Shown here piece by piece: positions 9,789 through 20,462 of a DNA stretch of 53,982 nt. Source of the DNA: Acidobacteriota bacterium (GTDB lineage Bacteria; Acidobacteriota; Terriglobia; Terriglobales; Acidobacteriaceae); contig QIAJ01000175.1 in NCBI GenBank assembly GCA_003225495.1, positions 1 to 53,982 of the forward strand. Direction: 5' to 3'. The notes beneath the pieces are model-generated. The model was given only the letters and a program-made list of their open reading frames with translations, ran no database searches and had not been told where the DNA came from. A program made the position numbers and the translations under genes. Positions within the stretch are counted from its first letter, which is position 1, and every line of letters begins with the position of its first letter.

Positions 9789-11039
9789 CTATTGTCCCGC
9801 GGCCCGCGCCAGCGCCACCAAGTTCCAGGCAGCTGACGCAATGAGCAGTCCACAGAGTGCCGACATCACCAGCAAACCTCTCCGTGTTTCCAGAAGATCG
9901 GCGAAAACCCCGGCAATGAAAACGAATAGGAACACAAGCGCTGTCAGTTGGAAGCCCTCTCCTGGAAAACCGGGCGCGGCCACCGCCAGAACAATCAGGA
10001 TGAGCGCGATCCCCAGCGGTGCAATATTGCCGAAATAGCGCGCGCGCTTCCACGAAGCGAACACTACGAGCGCAACGGGCAATGTCAATATCAGCGACGG
10101 GCTTCCCCGGAAAATCGCCTCGAGATTGTGCCGATAAGCGACCGAAGCTGCGAGCGCGCGCGGTTCAAAATCCAGCCAACGCGCGTGTATCATCCCCTGC
10201 CAAAATAAAGACTGATGAAAGAAGTAGGCAGCGAACAGGATCACCAGCGCGACCCCGCAAGCAGCGCCCCAGATCACGACCACCGCCCCTTTTCGCACGG
10301 GCGCCACCCACAGCATCAGCAGCAAGGCCACGGGCGCGAGAACTCCTAGGGAAAACTGGTTCCCTGCTGCGAGCGAGAGCGACAGGCCGAGCAGGAAAAT
10401 GCGCCGCCAGTTCCACAGCACCACTTCTCGGGGAGCGTAAAGCGTGTGGGCGACCGCAATGGCGGTCCATATCGCGCCAAATGCCCCCCACACCGCGCCC
10501 ATCTCTCCCAGACTTTGCATACCTGCGACGCCGGCGATCATTGCGGGAGAGAAGCAATACAGCAGCAGCGCGATATACCCGCCGGCATTTCCGTAGAGAC
10601 GGCGCGCGACATACCAGAGCGATCCGCCCAGCATGACTCCAAAAAACAAATACGGAGCCACTGCGAGCACATGCCAGAACGGCAGCCCAGTTGTCCATGA
10701 GGCTGGGCGAATCAGAAAGGGCGCAGCCGCGATAAGGTAATAAAATGGCGAGCGATCCTGATCGTAGCGATCGCGCACCCGAAGCTGTCCCGAGCGTGCG
10801 GCGGAAGGCTCGCCGGTAGCCGTTTCCGACGGTATTGACTCGGGCGTTCCCGCGACTGTCCCGTGTTTCCACTGCTGCAATCCCATCTGGATGCGGACCG
10901 CCTGGTCGGAATCAGGGCCGGAAATGTGCAGTGTCCGTATTCGAACGAGCCAGAGACACTGCAACAGATAAACTCCCAGCAATGCCGCCGCCGCAAGCTG
11001 CGGGCCGCCAATCGACGCCGGTAGAAAAAATCGCCGCAT
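9789..11039 (-). CDS. Polytopic membrane protein, possibly GT-C glycosyltransferase-like
   Basis: 416 residues with about ten hydrophobic segments, the first at about 15-33. The first long loop is acidic and polar ('SGPDSDQAVRIQMGLQQW', 'RDRYDQDRSPFYYLIAAAP'), the type of layout seen in dolichyl/undecaprenyl-phosphate sugar transferases (PMT/GT39), where acidic residues sit in the first loop. The similarity is in topology only, so the family is not certain. Start: ATG at 11039 with MRRFFLPASIGG, a basic lead before TM1. It is divergent from the CPBP gene, whose start is only 23 nt away, so the two promoters must overlap the coding ends. Confidence 0.6.
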   Translation of the reverse strand: MRRFFLPASIGGPQLAAAALLGVYLLQCLWLVRIRTLHISGPDSDQAVRIQMGLQQWKHGTVAGTPESIPSETATGEPSAARSGQLRVRDRYDQDRSPFYYLIAAAPFLIRPASWTTGLPFWHVLAVAPYLFFGVMLGGSLWYVARRLYGNAGGYIALLLYCFSPAMIAGVAGMQSLGEMGAVWGAFGAIWTAIAVAHTLYAPREVVLWNWRRIFLLGLSLSLAAGNQFSLGVLAPVALLLMLWVAPVRKGAVVVIWGAACGVALVILFAAYFFHQSLFWQGMIHARWLDFEPRALAASVAYRHNLEAIFRGSPSLILTLPVALVVFASWKRARYFGNIAPLGIALILIVLAVAAPGFPGEGFQLTALVFLFVFIAGVFADLLETRRGLLVMSALCGLLIASAAWNLVALARAAGQ

Positions 11040-11062
11040 CAGGGGAGACCGAGTGTTTTACC

Positions 11063-12028
11063 ATGTCGGGGACCATCATGGATACAAACCTCCCGCAGCC
11101 CGGCGAACCTGTAGTTCAGGAACGACTCGAAGCTGCGCCTCCACCTCCGCCGCCCGTCGTGATCACTCCTCCTGCAGCAGAATCGCGACTGCGCCGCATC
11201 GGAATGGCTTTCCTGTTTTGGTTGATCTATCTTCTGATGTTCGGAATTTGTCTCACACTGCTCGCCGTCTTCATGCACTTCGCACATCGCGGCCGCGGCG
11301 GGCCGGTGTGGTGGGGTGTGGTCGCGCAGATCGGAGCCGTACTTTCCGCCATTATCCCTGCCCTGGTGATGGCCCGTATCGAGAAACGTCCGTTCGGTGA
11401 GTTCGGACTCCCCGCGAAGAATGCCTTCCGCCGTAACTTCTGGGTCGGCACGGTGTGGGGAATCGTCTCGCTCAGCATTTTGATGCTGGCGCTGCGAGGA
11501 GCGGGAGCCTTCGAGTTCGGAACAGTCGCACTCCATGGCATACAGATCCTGAAGTTCGCCGCCTACTACGCAGTATTTTTTCTATTGACCGGCTTCTTCG
11601 AGGAATTCCTGGTTCGGGGATACTCGCAGTGGGTATTGTCGCGGGGCCTCACTTTCTGGCCCGCGGCCGCTCTCCTGTCAGCCGCTTTCGGCGCGCTTCA
11701 TGGCGCGAATCCTGGTGAAAGCAAGTACGGACTATTCGCTGCAGCCATGATCGGTTTCTTTTTCTGTCTGACGTTACGCCGCACTGGAGACCTTTGGTGG
11801 GCAGTCGGCTTTCACATGTCTTGGGACTGGGGCGAAAGCTATTTCTACTCGGTTCCCGACAGTGGCGGCATGATTACCGGCCATCTGCTCAACTCATCGT
11901 TCCACGGTCCTGACTGGCTTACGGGTGGCTCGGTAGGCCCGGAGGGAAGCCTACTCGTCTTCGCTGTGATCGTGGGTTTATGGGTGGTGTTCGACCGGCT
12001 GTATCCGGACGTGAAATATGCTGGTTAG
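11063..12028 (+). CDS. CPBP-family intramembrane protease (CAAX/Abi)
   Basis: 321 residues from the ATG at 11063 (a second ATG at 11078 is equally plausible). A Pro-rich cytoplasmic leader (APPPPPPVV) precedes about eight membrane segments. The Abi/CPBP active-site motifs are all present: EExxxR in 'GFFEEFLVRGY', FxxxH in 'FGALHGANP', and the last His motif 'VGFHMSWDWGES'. Known family: Rce1-like glutamate proteases that cleave within the membrane, in bacteria often linked to bacteriocin immunity or unknown maturation roles. No bacteriocin gene is nearby. The 3' end overlaps the antisense end of the Doc toxin gene by 110 nt. Confidence 0.85.
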   Translation: MSGTIMDTNLPQPGEPVVQERLEAAPPPPPPVVITPPAAESRLRRIGMAFLFWLIYLLMFGICLTLLAVFMHFAHRGRGGPVWWGVVAQIGAVLSAIIPALVMARIEKRPFGEFGLPAKNAFRRNFWVGTVWGIVSLSILMLALRGAGAFEFGTVALHGIQILKFAAYYAVFFLLTGFFEEFLVRGYSQWVLSRGLTFWPAAALLSAAFGALHGANPGESKYGLFAAAMIGFFFCLTLRRTGDLWWAVGFHMSWDWGESYFYSVPDSGGMITGHLLNSSFHGPDWLTGGSVGPEGSLLVFAVIVGLWVVFDRLYPDVKYAG

Positions 12029-12425
12029 GTTCGTCTTTTGCCCTTCGCAGATGAGTTCGGATCCAGTTCGTCAACTCCGTCTCACTGAGTTCTCCGCCCG
12101 CCACATTCATGATCGTTTGAATGGCATCGATCTGATCCACGTTGAGTTCAAAACCGTTCAGGTCAAGAAAAAGTAAAATTGCCAGAAACCCTACCCGTTT
12201 ATTGCCGTCGTTGAATGGGTGATCGCGAATCAAACCAAAACCGTAAGCGCCCGCCAACTGTGCCATGCCCGCATCCGGCTTATAGCGGAAGACATGTTGT
12301 GGCCGGGCAAGCGCAGAGTGGAATGCATTTTCATCTCGCAACCCTTTTGATCCCCCGTGCTCTGCCAGGCTTTCTCCATGCAAAAGAAGCAAGGCGCGCG
12401 GGTCGATCCAGTTAGGCTGTTTCAC
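11919..12425 (-). CDS. doc: Doc-type Fic-family toxin (death-on-curing)
   Basis: 168 residues. The Fic/Doc catalytic loop 'HPFNDGNKRVGFLA' (HxFx(D/E)GNKR type) is intact, with 'LLLLHGESLAEHGG' and 'RDENAFHSALARP' upstream as in Doc proteins. Known role: Doc phosphorylates EF-Tu and blocks translation. The family usually ends near residue 125-130; here about 40 extra residues rich in Arg and Pro follow, encoded antisense to the end of the CPBP gene, so the tail is probably run-on sequence rather than a domain. The start ATG overlaps the antitoxin stop (ATGA type, 12422-12425), so the two genes are translationally coupled. Confidence 0.88.
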   Translation of the reverse strand: MKQPNWIDPRALLLLHGESLAEHGGSKGLRDENAFHSALARPQHVFRYKPDAGMAQLAGAYGFGLIRDHPFNDGNKRVGFLAILLFLDLNGFELNVDQIDAIQTIMNVAGGELSETELTNWIRTHLRRAKDEPNQHISRPDTAGRTPPINPRSQRRRVGFPPGLPSHP

Positions 12426-12643
12426 TTCGCAAGAGCCCGAAAGGTTTCACGATACTTCGCCATCATCTTGCGGCCTTTTTCCAATTGCCGATCAACTTCT
12501 GGATCGTAAGGTGTCAGAAGATAGCCATCAGGGGTTTCCACTGCGAACAGTTGGTCGTCTTTACGCACTCTCATGCGAGTGAGCATTTCTTTTGGAAGGA
12601 CCAGCCCGGTTGAAGTTCCGACAGCACGCAATTTTAGCTTCAT
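12422..12643 (-). CDS. AbrB/MazE-type antitoxin of the Doc module
   Basis: 73 residues. The N-terminal half is a swapped-hairpin AbrB fold ('LRAVGTSTGLVLPKEMLTRM', then 'KDDQLFAVETPDGYLL'), the DNA-binding part; the C-terminal tail (about 50-73, charged helix) should wrap the toxin. It comes first in the operon and its stop overlaps the toxin start, the standard toxin-antitoxin order. AbrB-type partners for Doc toxins are common beside the classical Phd type. The AT-rich 79 nt upstream (aatgaatattataatac) probably hold promoter and operator for self-repression. Confidence 0.8.
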   Translation of the reverse strand: MKLKLRAVGTSTGLVLPKEMLTRMRVRKDDQLFAVETPDGYLLTPYDPEVDRQLEKGRKMMAKYRETFRALAK

Positions 12644-12722
12644 AGCAATGAATATTATAATACAAAAGCAATCTTGAAGGTTCGCACAGACATCGTCAAT
12701 CGAAGTTCGCGATTTACCCGTT

Positions 12723-14237
12723 TCACCACGAGTAATGGACCGTGTACGTCACCACCTGCTCGCCGTCCGGCGCGACGTTCACCGGAAATTCAATTGTCTG
12801 CGCATCGCGCTTTTTGAACTGGCTGGACTGCTGGCTAAGCTGCCAGTTCGTCCAGCGATACAGGTGCTCGACCACCCGCACGTTCGCCGCTTCTTTCTTG
12901 TGGTTGCGCACGCGGATTTCGAAAGTCTCATCCATCCAGCGGGCATTCGAGTCCACGCGATAGTTGGTCCGCTTGCGCTCGCCGACAATGTCAAACGCGT
13001 TGCCGGTGTAGACGCGAATCATCTCGTCCTTAGGAGTGTGGTCGATCGTGTTCTCGCCGACAAACTGCAGGCTGCCGTCGCTGTCACGACGGTAAAAGCG
13101 CAGCCGCCCCTTGGGTAGCGCGATGCCGAGATGGTTGGTATCGGAATTCTTGAATTCCTGCAGCACCCACACTTTGCTGTTTGATGCCGTGCCATAGCCG
13201 GGATCGTTACGTACCTGGTCGTAGTTGTAATAGCCATACTGATCGATCTGGGCTCCGTCGTAAACATAGAGTCGCTGCGACTGGATACCGGCAGTTCGCA
13301 CGAATTCGACTTGCTTGGTTTCGTTGTCGCGCAGGGTCGCTGGACGCTCCAGTGTGTAGAGGTGGAATTCGTCGAAAGACTTCTCGCGCACTACGGGAGC
13401 GGCGGCTTCCGCCCGCATCGCCTTGTCCTCCGCCAAATACATGTTTCGGGCAAGTGTCCCAGCCTGGATCTTGCTGACGTCCCCCGCCATTAGCTTGACG
13501 CGCGCATTCTCAAATGTCTTGCCGCTCTGGTTGCGCATGGTGATCCATCCCACCAGATCGAGAGAGTTCATGCCGGTATTCCTGGGGCCATCGGCAACCA
13601 CCAGGTTGTAGTCCGATTGCCAGGTCATCCCGCCGGAGACGTACGAAAGTTCCGCCTGCGTTTTTCCCGCCTGTGTGGTGGAGAGCGCCCAACTGAGCGT
13701 CGGCTTGAGGATCGAATCGCTCGAGAGCGCGGGAAACCTTGGCTCGCCCGGGAGCCCGAAGCGCAGTATCCCATTGATCTCGATGATGGGCTGCGTGGAG
13801 GTCTGCTGCGGATATCCGTTGATGTAGGTCATGGGAATGTATCCGCTGCGGATGACTTTTCCCGGCATTCTAATGTCCGAGCCGTCGGCATTTCTACCGA
13901 CGGCAAAGTCGAGCGTTTTTCCTTCATAGAACGACAACAGTAACTCCTGCGAGACGGGATCGTTGCGATAACTCTGCTCGAGAATTTGCAGCGGACGCCC
14001 CGTAAGATCGCGCAGGATGACCGAGTCGGGTTCAAGGTGCGCCGAAATCCCAGCAAAGTTCACATGATTAACCCCCGCATTCAGATCGAGCGGCAGATGC
14101 TCCCGGGCGACGAAAAAGTTTTGGTTGTAAATCGTGAGTGCAGGCGAATTCGACTGATCGATCGAGGCCGGCTGAACTTCATCCGGCGCAGCGGCAAAAA
14201 GCGAAAGGCTGAACACCGCGAAGAAAAGTTTGAACAT
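12723..14237 (-). CDS. DUF4139 domain-containing exported protein
   Basis: 504 residues with a signal peptide (MFKLFFAVFSLSLFAAAPDE). The body is all-beta, with 'LTIYNQNFFVAREHLPLDLNAG' at the N-terminus and 'LSYVSGGMTWQSDYNLVV' in the middle, which are marks of the DUF4139 family; 'VRNHKKEAANVRVVEHLYRW' near the end is also typical. Function is unknown in the family; such proteins are probably envelope proteins with repeated beta-sandwich domains. Start ATG at 14237 directly precedes the signal peptide. The 290 nt upstream hold a REP-like repeat. Confidence 0.8.
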   Translation of the reverse strand: MFKLFFAVFSLSLFAAAPDEVQPASIDQSNSPALTIYNQNFFVAREHLPLDLNAGVNHVNFAGISAHLEPDSVILRDLTGRPLQILEQSYRNDPVSQELLLSFYEGKTLDFAVGRNADGSDIRMPGKVIRSGYIPMTYINGYPQQTSTQPIIEINGILRFGLPGEPRFPALSSDSILKPTLSWALSTTQAGKTQAELSYVSGGMTWQSDYNLVVADGPRNTGMNSLDLVGWITMRNQSGKTFENARVKLMAGDVSKIQAGTLARNMYLAEDKAMRAEAAAPVVREKSFDEFHLYTLERPATLRDNETKQVEFVRTAGIQSQRLYVYDGAQIDQYGYYNYDQVRNDPGYGTASNSKVWVLQEFKNSDTNHLGIALPKGRLRFYRRDSDGSLQFVGENTIDHTPKDEMIRVYTGNAFDIVGERKRTNYRVDSNARWMDETFEIRVRNHKKEAANVRVVEHLYRWTNWQLSQQSSQFKKRDAQTIEFPVNVAPDGEQVVTYTVHYSW

Positions 14238-14261
14238 GTTTGTGTCCCCCTAAAGGTCGTT

Positions 14262-14306
14262 GTAGGGACGGGTCTCTGACCCGTCCACCGGGCAAAGCCC
14301 GGTAAG
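14262..14306. repeat. REP-like double-hairpin repeat, GTAGG/GACGGGT type
   Basis: GTAGG leads into GACGGGT (14268-14274) paired with ACCCGTC (14280-14286), then a second hairpin ACCGGGC-AAA-GCCCGGT (14288-14304). A longer relative lies inside mutS2 at 48531, and a half copy lies at 14763-14775. The rest of the 14307-14527 gap shows no gene. Confidence 0.7.
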
Positions 14307-14527
14307 GCCACAGCGACGCAACCTGCAGCGCCTAATCAGAGAACGGGGATCGGGGAGAAACTTGCGTCGGAGGACGTTCAACGAGAAAGGACCCAGAGGC
14401 ACAGAGGTAACTCAGAGTAACAACGGATAGGCCGCGAAGCAGGGGAAGAAGAGAGCCCGGAGTGTAGGCCTCCGGGAAAGGGTGTGATGCCCGCTGCTCG
14501 ACGATAACTTTAAGAGCAATCCACGAG

Positions 14528-14758
14528 TCAATGATTGGTGAGCCGACGAAACTCCCAGAAGAAGCCTGCGCAGAAGATGAGCACTGCTACGACCAAAGTT
14601 ATCGGACTCTTCAGGCTGATGGGGTCCCACCCAACCGAACCTTCGGCTTGATGGAACGTGCTGTAGCTAAAAAGGCCAAGCATTACCAGCGTGAGCAGAA
14701 CCACGAAGGCTGCGATCAACGCCAAGAGTCCGGCCAGTGCGCTCTTCACAAGAACCAT
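14528..14758 (-). CDS. Small two-TM membrane protein, unknown
   Basis: 76 residues with two hydrophobic helices (about 8-30, 'LAGLLALIAAFVVLLTLVML', and about 50-68, 'SPITLVVAVLIFCAGFF') joined by a short polar loop; the C-terminus is basic (WEFRRLTNH). It starts 23 nt after the gyrB stop on the same strand, so it may be read through from gyrB. No family is recognised. A half copy of the GTAGGGACGGG repeat lies just before its start. The balanced hydrophobic pattern and clean boundaries favour a real gene. Confidence 0.55.
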   Translation of the reverse strand: MVLVKSALAGLLALIAAFVVLLTLVMLGLFSYSTFHQAEGSVGWDPISLKSPITLVVAVLIFCAGFFWEFRRLTNH

Positions 14759-14762
14759 GCGG

Positions 14763-14775
14763 CCCGTCCCTACAC
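14763..14775 (-). repeat. Half copy of the GTAGGGACGGG repeat
   Basis: On the minus strand this reads GTAGGGACGGG, the left arm of the repeat at 14262. It lies between the gyrB stop and the start of the small membrane protein. Confidence 0.45.
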
Positions 14776-14781
14776 GGGCGG

Positions 14782-17427
<2,646 letters not shown>

Positions 17428-17497
17428 CTACCAGGGTGTTCCGGCAACCTCAAACTATTGAAATTTCTGCTAGTTAGGTCTCACCAGAGATATTTCT

Positions 17498-17506
17498 ATT
17501 TTAGCA
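17498..17506 (-). promoter_or_regulatory. Candidate extended -10 for gyrB
   Basis: On the minus strand TGC-TAAAAT lies about 120 nt before the gyrB ATG in the only AT-rich part of the leader. No good -35 is seen, consistent with an extended -10 promoter. It is a sequence match only. Confidence 0.3.
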
Positions 17507-17628
17507 CAAAAGAGGGTTGAGACGAGTACTGACCCAGTCTCCTAACCCTCGCTTTTTGTTGCCCTTAGGGAGGTGCCTTTTTGGTAAATTCGCTTGACCG
17601 GCGGGATCTGTGAGCGGGCGGTCAAAAC

Positions 17629-18228
17629 CTACTTTGCTTTCGGTCCCGAGGAGGAGAAATCGAGTCTTTCGATCAGATCGTCTACCCCATCAGCGCTGTC
17701 CCCAATGAACGTAAAAGAGATAATTTGGCCCTTCGTGAGCAGCACCAGAGTTGACTGATGCATGGTGAGTTTTTCGCTCAGCAATCTTGAAAAATCCACG
17801 CGCACCAATCGCCGCGAGTCGATCTCCACTTCTGCGGGATCTCCCTCGGTCCTGAAGCCCTTCGATGTCGTCAGCTCCGTCAAAGGTCCCAGATAGTCTT
17901 CCGCCTTCTTTAGTCCCGGATAGTCAGCCGCATTTTCGGAAGCAATGACCACCGCCGAATTGATAGTCTCTCCGGCGGCCTGCGGCGGGCGCTCGAAGGC
18001 AGCCAGCAACACCTCCCCCTTTGAAGCGTCGTCGCCTTCCTGCATCTCTTTGGTACGCTCCACCCAGCCGTAGGGGATGCGATAGCGGAAGCCGAAGGTA
18101 GAGTTGCGATAGATCGTTTCAGCCGTTTCCGCAGACTTCGCTGACGGCTCAGTTCGTTTTTTTGGGACCTGTGCAAAGGGGAGTGCGGACAACGCGAGCA
18201 CAATCAGAGAGGTGAGGCGGAGATTCAT
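17629..18228 (-). CDS. Exported hypothetical protein, possibly PsbP/Mog1-like fold
   Basis: 199 residues with a signal peptide (MNLRLTSLIVLALSALPFAQ). The mature part begins with a Lys/Glu-rich linker, then 'YRNSTFGFRYRIPYGWVER', a start typical of the PsbP-like fold in many bacterial lipoproteins and exported proteins, and ends with 'GQIISFTFIGDSADGVDDLI'. No lipobox Cys is seen. It lies alone, divergent from yceH with 58 nt between starts. The fold is an inference from the pattern; function unknown. Confidence 0.65.
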   Translation of the reverse strand: MNLRLTSLIVLALSALPFAQVPKKRTEPSAKSAETAETIYRNSTFGFRYRIPYGWVERTKEMQEGDDASKGEVLLAAFERPPQAAGETINSAVVIASENAADYPGLKKAEDYLGPLTELTTSKGFRTEGDPAEVEIDSRRLVRVDFSRLLSEKLTMHQSTLVLLTKGQIISFTFIGDSADGVDDLIERLDFSSSGPKAK

Positions 18229-18286
18229 GGCGATATGTACAGTCTAAACGGTCGGACATTTACAATCTGAACGTTCACACCGATCT

Positions 18287-18943
18287 ATGGAACTCTCTCT
18301 CGCCGAAAACGAAGTCCGCGTGCTGGGATCGCTCATCGAAAAGGACATTACCACTCCTGAGTACTATCCCCTTTCGCTGAACGCGCTGGTGAATGCCTGC
18401 AACCAAAAATCGAACCGCGATCCGGTCATGCAGTTGGTCGAAGACGACGTTCGCGATGCTCTAACATCCCTCCAGGAACGCCGGATGGCAGGACCCGCCG
18501 GCGGCGCCGACAGCCGCGTCACGAAGTATGAGCACCGGCTGCAGGAAGTTTTCAACTTCACGCGTCCTGAGATTGCCGTCCTGTGCGTCTTGCTGTTGCG
18601 CGGCCCGCAGACTCCCGGCGAACTTCGCGGGCGCACCGAACGCATGCATCATTTTGAGGCACTCGACGACGTGCAGTCAGCCCTGCAAAAGCTGGCGCAA
18701 CGTGATCCGCCGCTGGTTAAGGTGCTACCCCGCCAGCCCGGCACGAAAGAATCACGCTGGGTGCATTTGATGGCAGGGGACGTGGCGGTGCCGGAATCAA
18801 ACCAACCAGCAGCGACAACCGCAGATCGTACCTTCGGCGATGGACAGCGCCTCACCCAATTGGAGGAAGAAGTCGCAGCCCTCAGACGTGAAGTTGGAGG
18901 TATCAAGGATCAACTAGAGCGGTTTAGAAAACAATTTGAGTGA
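18287..18943 (+). CDS. YceH family protein (UPF0502/DUF480)
   Basis: 218 residues, about the E. coli YceH length. The two winged-helix units are clear: 'LSLAENEVRVLGSLIEKDIT', 'YYPLSLNALVNACNQKSNRD', then 'FNFTRPEIAVLCVLLLRGPQ' with 'TPGELRGRTERMHHF'. A Pro-rich link joins a C-terminal coiled coil ('LTQLEEEVAALRREVGGIKD'). Function in the family is unknown; the tandem winged helices suggest nucleic-acid or protein binding. A GTAGG/TGTCCG palindrome starts 4 nt after the stop. Confidence 0.92.
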   Translation: MELSLAENEVRVLGSLIEKDITTPEYYPLSLNALVNACNQKSNRDPVMQLVEDDVRDALTSLQERRMAGPAGGADSRVTKYEHRLQEVFNFTRPEIAVLCVLLLRGPQTPGELRGRTERMHHFEALDDVQSALQKLAQRDPPLVKVLPRQPGTKESRWVHLMAGDVAVPESNQPAATTADRTFGDGQRLTQLEEEVAALRREVGGIKDQLERFRKQFE

Positions 18944-18946
18944 TTC

Positions 18947-18974
18947 GTGTAGGACGGACACTCCTGTCCGTCGC
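18947..18974. repeat. GTAGG/TGTCCG palindromic repeat after yceH
   Basis: GACGGACA (18953-18960), loop CTCC, TGTCCGTC (18965-18972), preceded by GTAG. It is a member of a family seen after other stop codons at 27154, 27245 (inverted), 37210 and 38421. It is followed by a short run of ATTT words with 7-nt spacing (18986, 18993, 19000). Confidence 0.7.
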
Positions 18975-19094
18975 TGTTGAATTTGATTTTGCATTTGCAA
19001 TTTGACGCGTGCCCGTCCCCAGAAACTCATACCACCAGCAAATCAACAGTAAGGCGTCAGTAAGGCGTCGGACAAGAGCATCCGCCACATACGA

Positions 19095-20303
19095 TCACAG
19101 TACCCGCTCTTGCGCATAACCCGCCGCGCCCAGCGCCGAGATAATCTCCGCAATGTGATCCGGGCCGCGCGTCTCCATAGTGATTTCGATCGCCGTTTCG
19201 CCCAGGTTCACTCCGTGATAGGCGCGGTCGTAGTCAGTTTCCACGATGTTGGCGCGATGCTGTGCGAGGATCGAAGTGAGCCGGTTCAGAGCGCCGGGAT
19301 AATCCGGGAGATGCACGCGCAAACGGACGAGCCGTCCGTCTTTAACCAGTCCGCGCTCGATGATGCGCGAGAGCAATGTAACGTCAATGTTCCCCCCGCA
19401 TACCAGCACCGCGACTTTCTTTCCGGTGAATGGCAGCTTGCGGTTGACTAATGCCGCAATCGCCGCCGCGCCCGCGCCCTCGGCCAGGGTCTTCTCGCGC
19501 TCGAGCAACAGCAAAATGGCGTTGGCGATTTCTTCTTCTTCCACCGTGACGATGTCGTCTACATATTTCTGCACCAGGGGAAGCGTGCGATCGCCCGCCC
19601 GGCGTACGGCGATGCCGTCGGCAATAGTGGATGCCGCATTCAGCGTCACCGGCTTGCCCTCGGCGACCGCAACCTTCATCGAAGGCAGCCGCGACGGCTG
19701 CACTCCAAAGACTTGTATCTTGGTATTCGTCTCTTTCACCGCGCACGCGATGCCGCCAATCAAGCCCCCACCGCCGATCGGCACTACTACCGCCTCCAGA
19801 TCCGGGTGCTGCTCCAGCAGTTCGAGGCCGATTGTCCCCTGGCCGGCGATAACAACATCGTCGTCGAAGGCGTGAACCAGTGTCAGGCTCTCTGCCTGGC
19901 TGCGCCGCAGAGCTTCTTCGTAGGCTTCGTCGTAATTGGCGCCGTGCAGGACCACATCTGCACCATATCCGCGCGTCGCTGAAACCTTGATCAATGGAGT
20001 CGTCAGAGGCATGCAAATCTGCGCGCGGACGCCGAGCTTTCCGGCATGGTACGCGACTCCCTGAGCATGATTTCCTGCCGAGGCCGCAATCACTCCGCGG
20101 GCGCGTTCTTCGGCATTCAGCGAGAGCAGCTTATTGAGCGCGCCACGCTCCTTGAAAGCGCCTGTCCGCTGCAGGTTGTCGAGCTTCAGGTAAACCTGGT
20201 TCCCGGTCGATTGGGAAAAAGTTTCCGAGCGAGCGCAGGGCGAGAGGTAAATAGACTTGCGAATCCGGCGCAAGGCCGAATGAATGTCATCCAGTGTGAT
20301 CAT
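19095..20303 (-). CDS. ilvA: Threonine dehydratase (threonine ammonia-lyase) with C-terminal ACT domain
   Basis: 402 residues from the ATG at 20303; upstream in-frame ATGs (20351, 20369) add a non-conserved leader. PLP Lys lies in 'LQRTGAFKERGALNKLL', the phosphate loop in 'GGGGLIGGIA', and 'ASAGNHAQGVAYHA' is the substrate loop. The C-terminal ~75 residues form one ACT-like domain ('LRVHLPDYPGALNRLTSIL'). It converts threonine to 2-oxobutanoate and ammonia. The short form with a single ACT domain differs from the biosynthetic E. coli IlvA (two ACT-like units), so a catabolic TdcB-like role is also possible. It stands alone here. Confidence 0.9.
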   Translation of the reverse strand: MITLDDIHSALRRIRKSIYLSPCARSETFSQSTGNQVYLKLDNLQRTGAFKERGALNKLLSLNAEERARGVIAASAGNHAQGVAYHAGKLGVRAQICMPLTTPLIKVSATRGYGADVVLHGANYDEAYEEALRRSQAESLTLVHAFDDDVVIAGQGTIGLELLEQHPDLEAVVVPIGGGGLIGGIACAVKETNTKIQVFGVQPSRLPSMKVAVAEGKPVTLNAASTIADGIAVRRAGDRTLPLVQKYVDDIVTVEEEEIANAILLLLEREKTLAEGAGAAAIAALVNRKLPFTGKKVAVLVCGGNIDVTLLSRIIERGLVKDGRLVRLRVHLPDYPGALNRLTSILAQHRANIVETDYDRAYHGVNLGETAIEITMETRGPDHIAEIISALGAAGYAQERVL

Positions 20304-20462
20304 TGCTGGTCGTTGATGGTGGATCGTTGCCAACAAGCCGAAGAATCCCATCATCTTACCTGAACGCAAGCGCTCGCTCGAGGGAACCCGTTGGCTTTAG
20401 GGGAGGAAGAGCACGAAAGGGAGCTATCAGCGTGTACAAAAGACCGATGGCCGCACACGCAC

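Noticed and set aside
17539-17585. Plus-strand hairpin with T-run upstream of gyrB
   Set aside because: The stem has bulges and there is no plus-strand gene before it to terminate.
19047-19072. Short direct repeat AGTAAGGCGTC twice
   Set aside because: Two copies of 11 bp only; no array, no spacer pattern, not a CRISPR.
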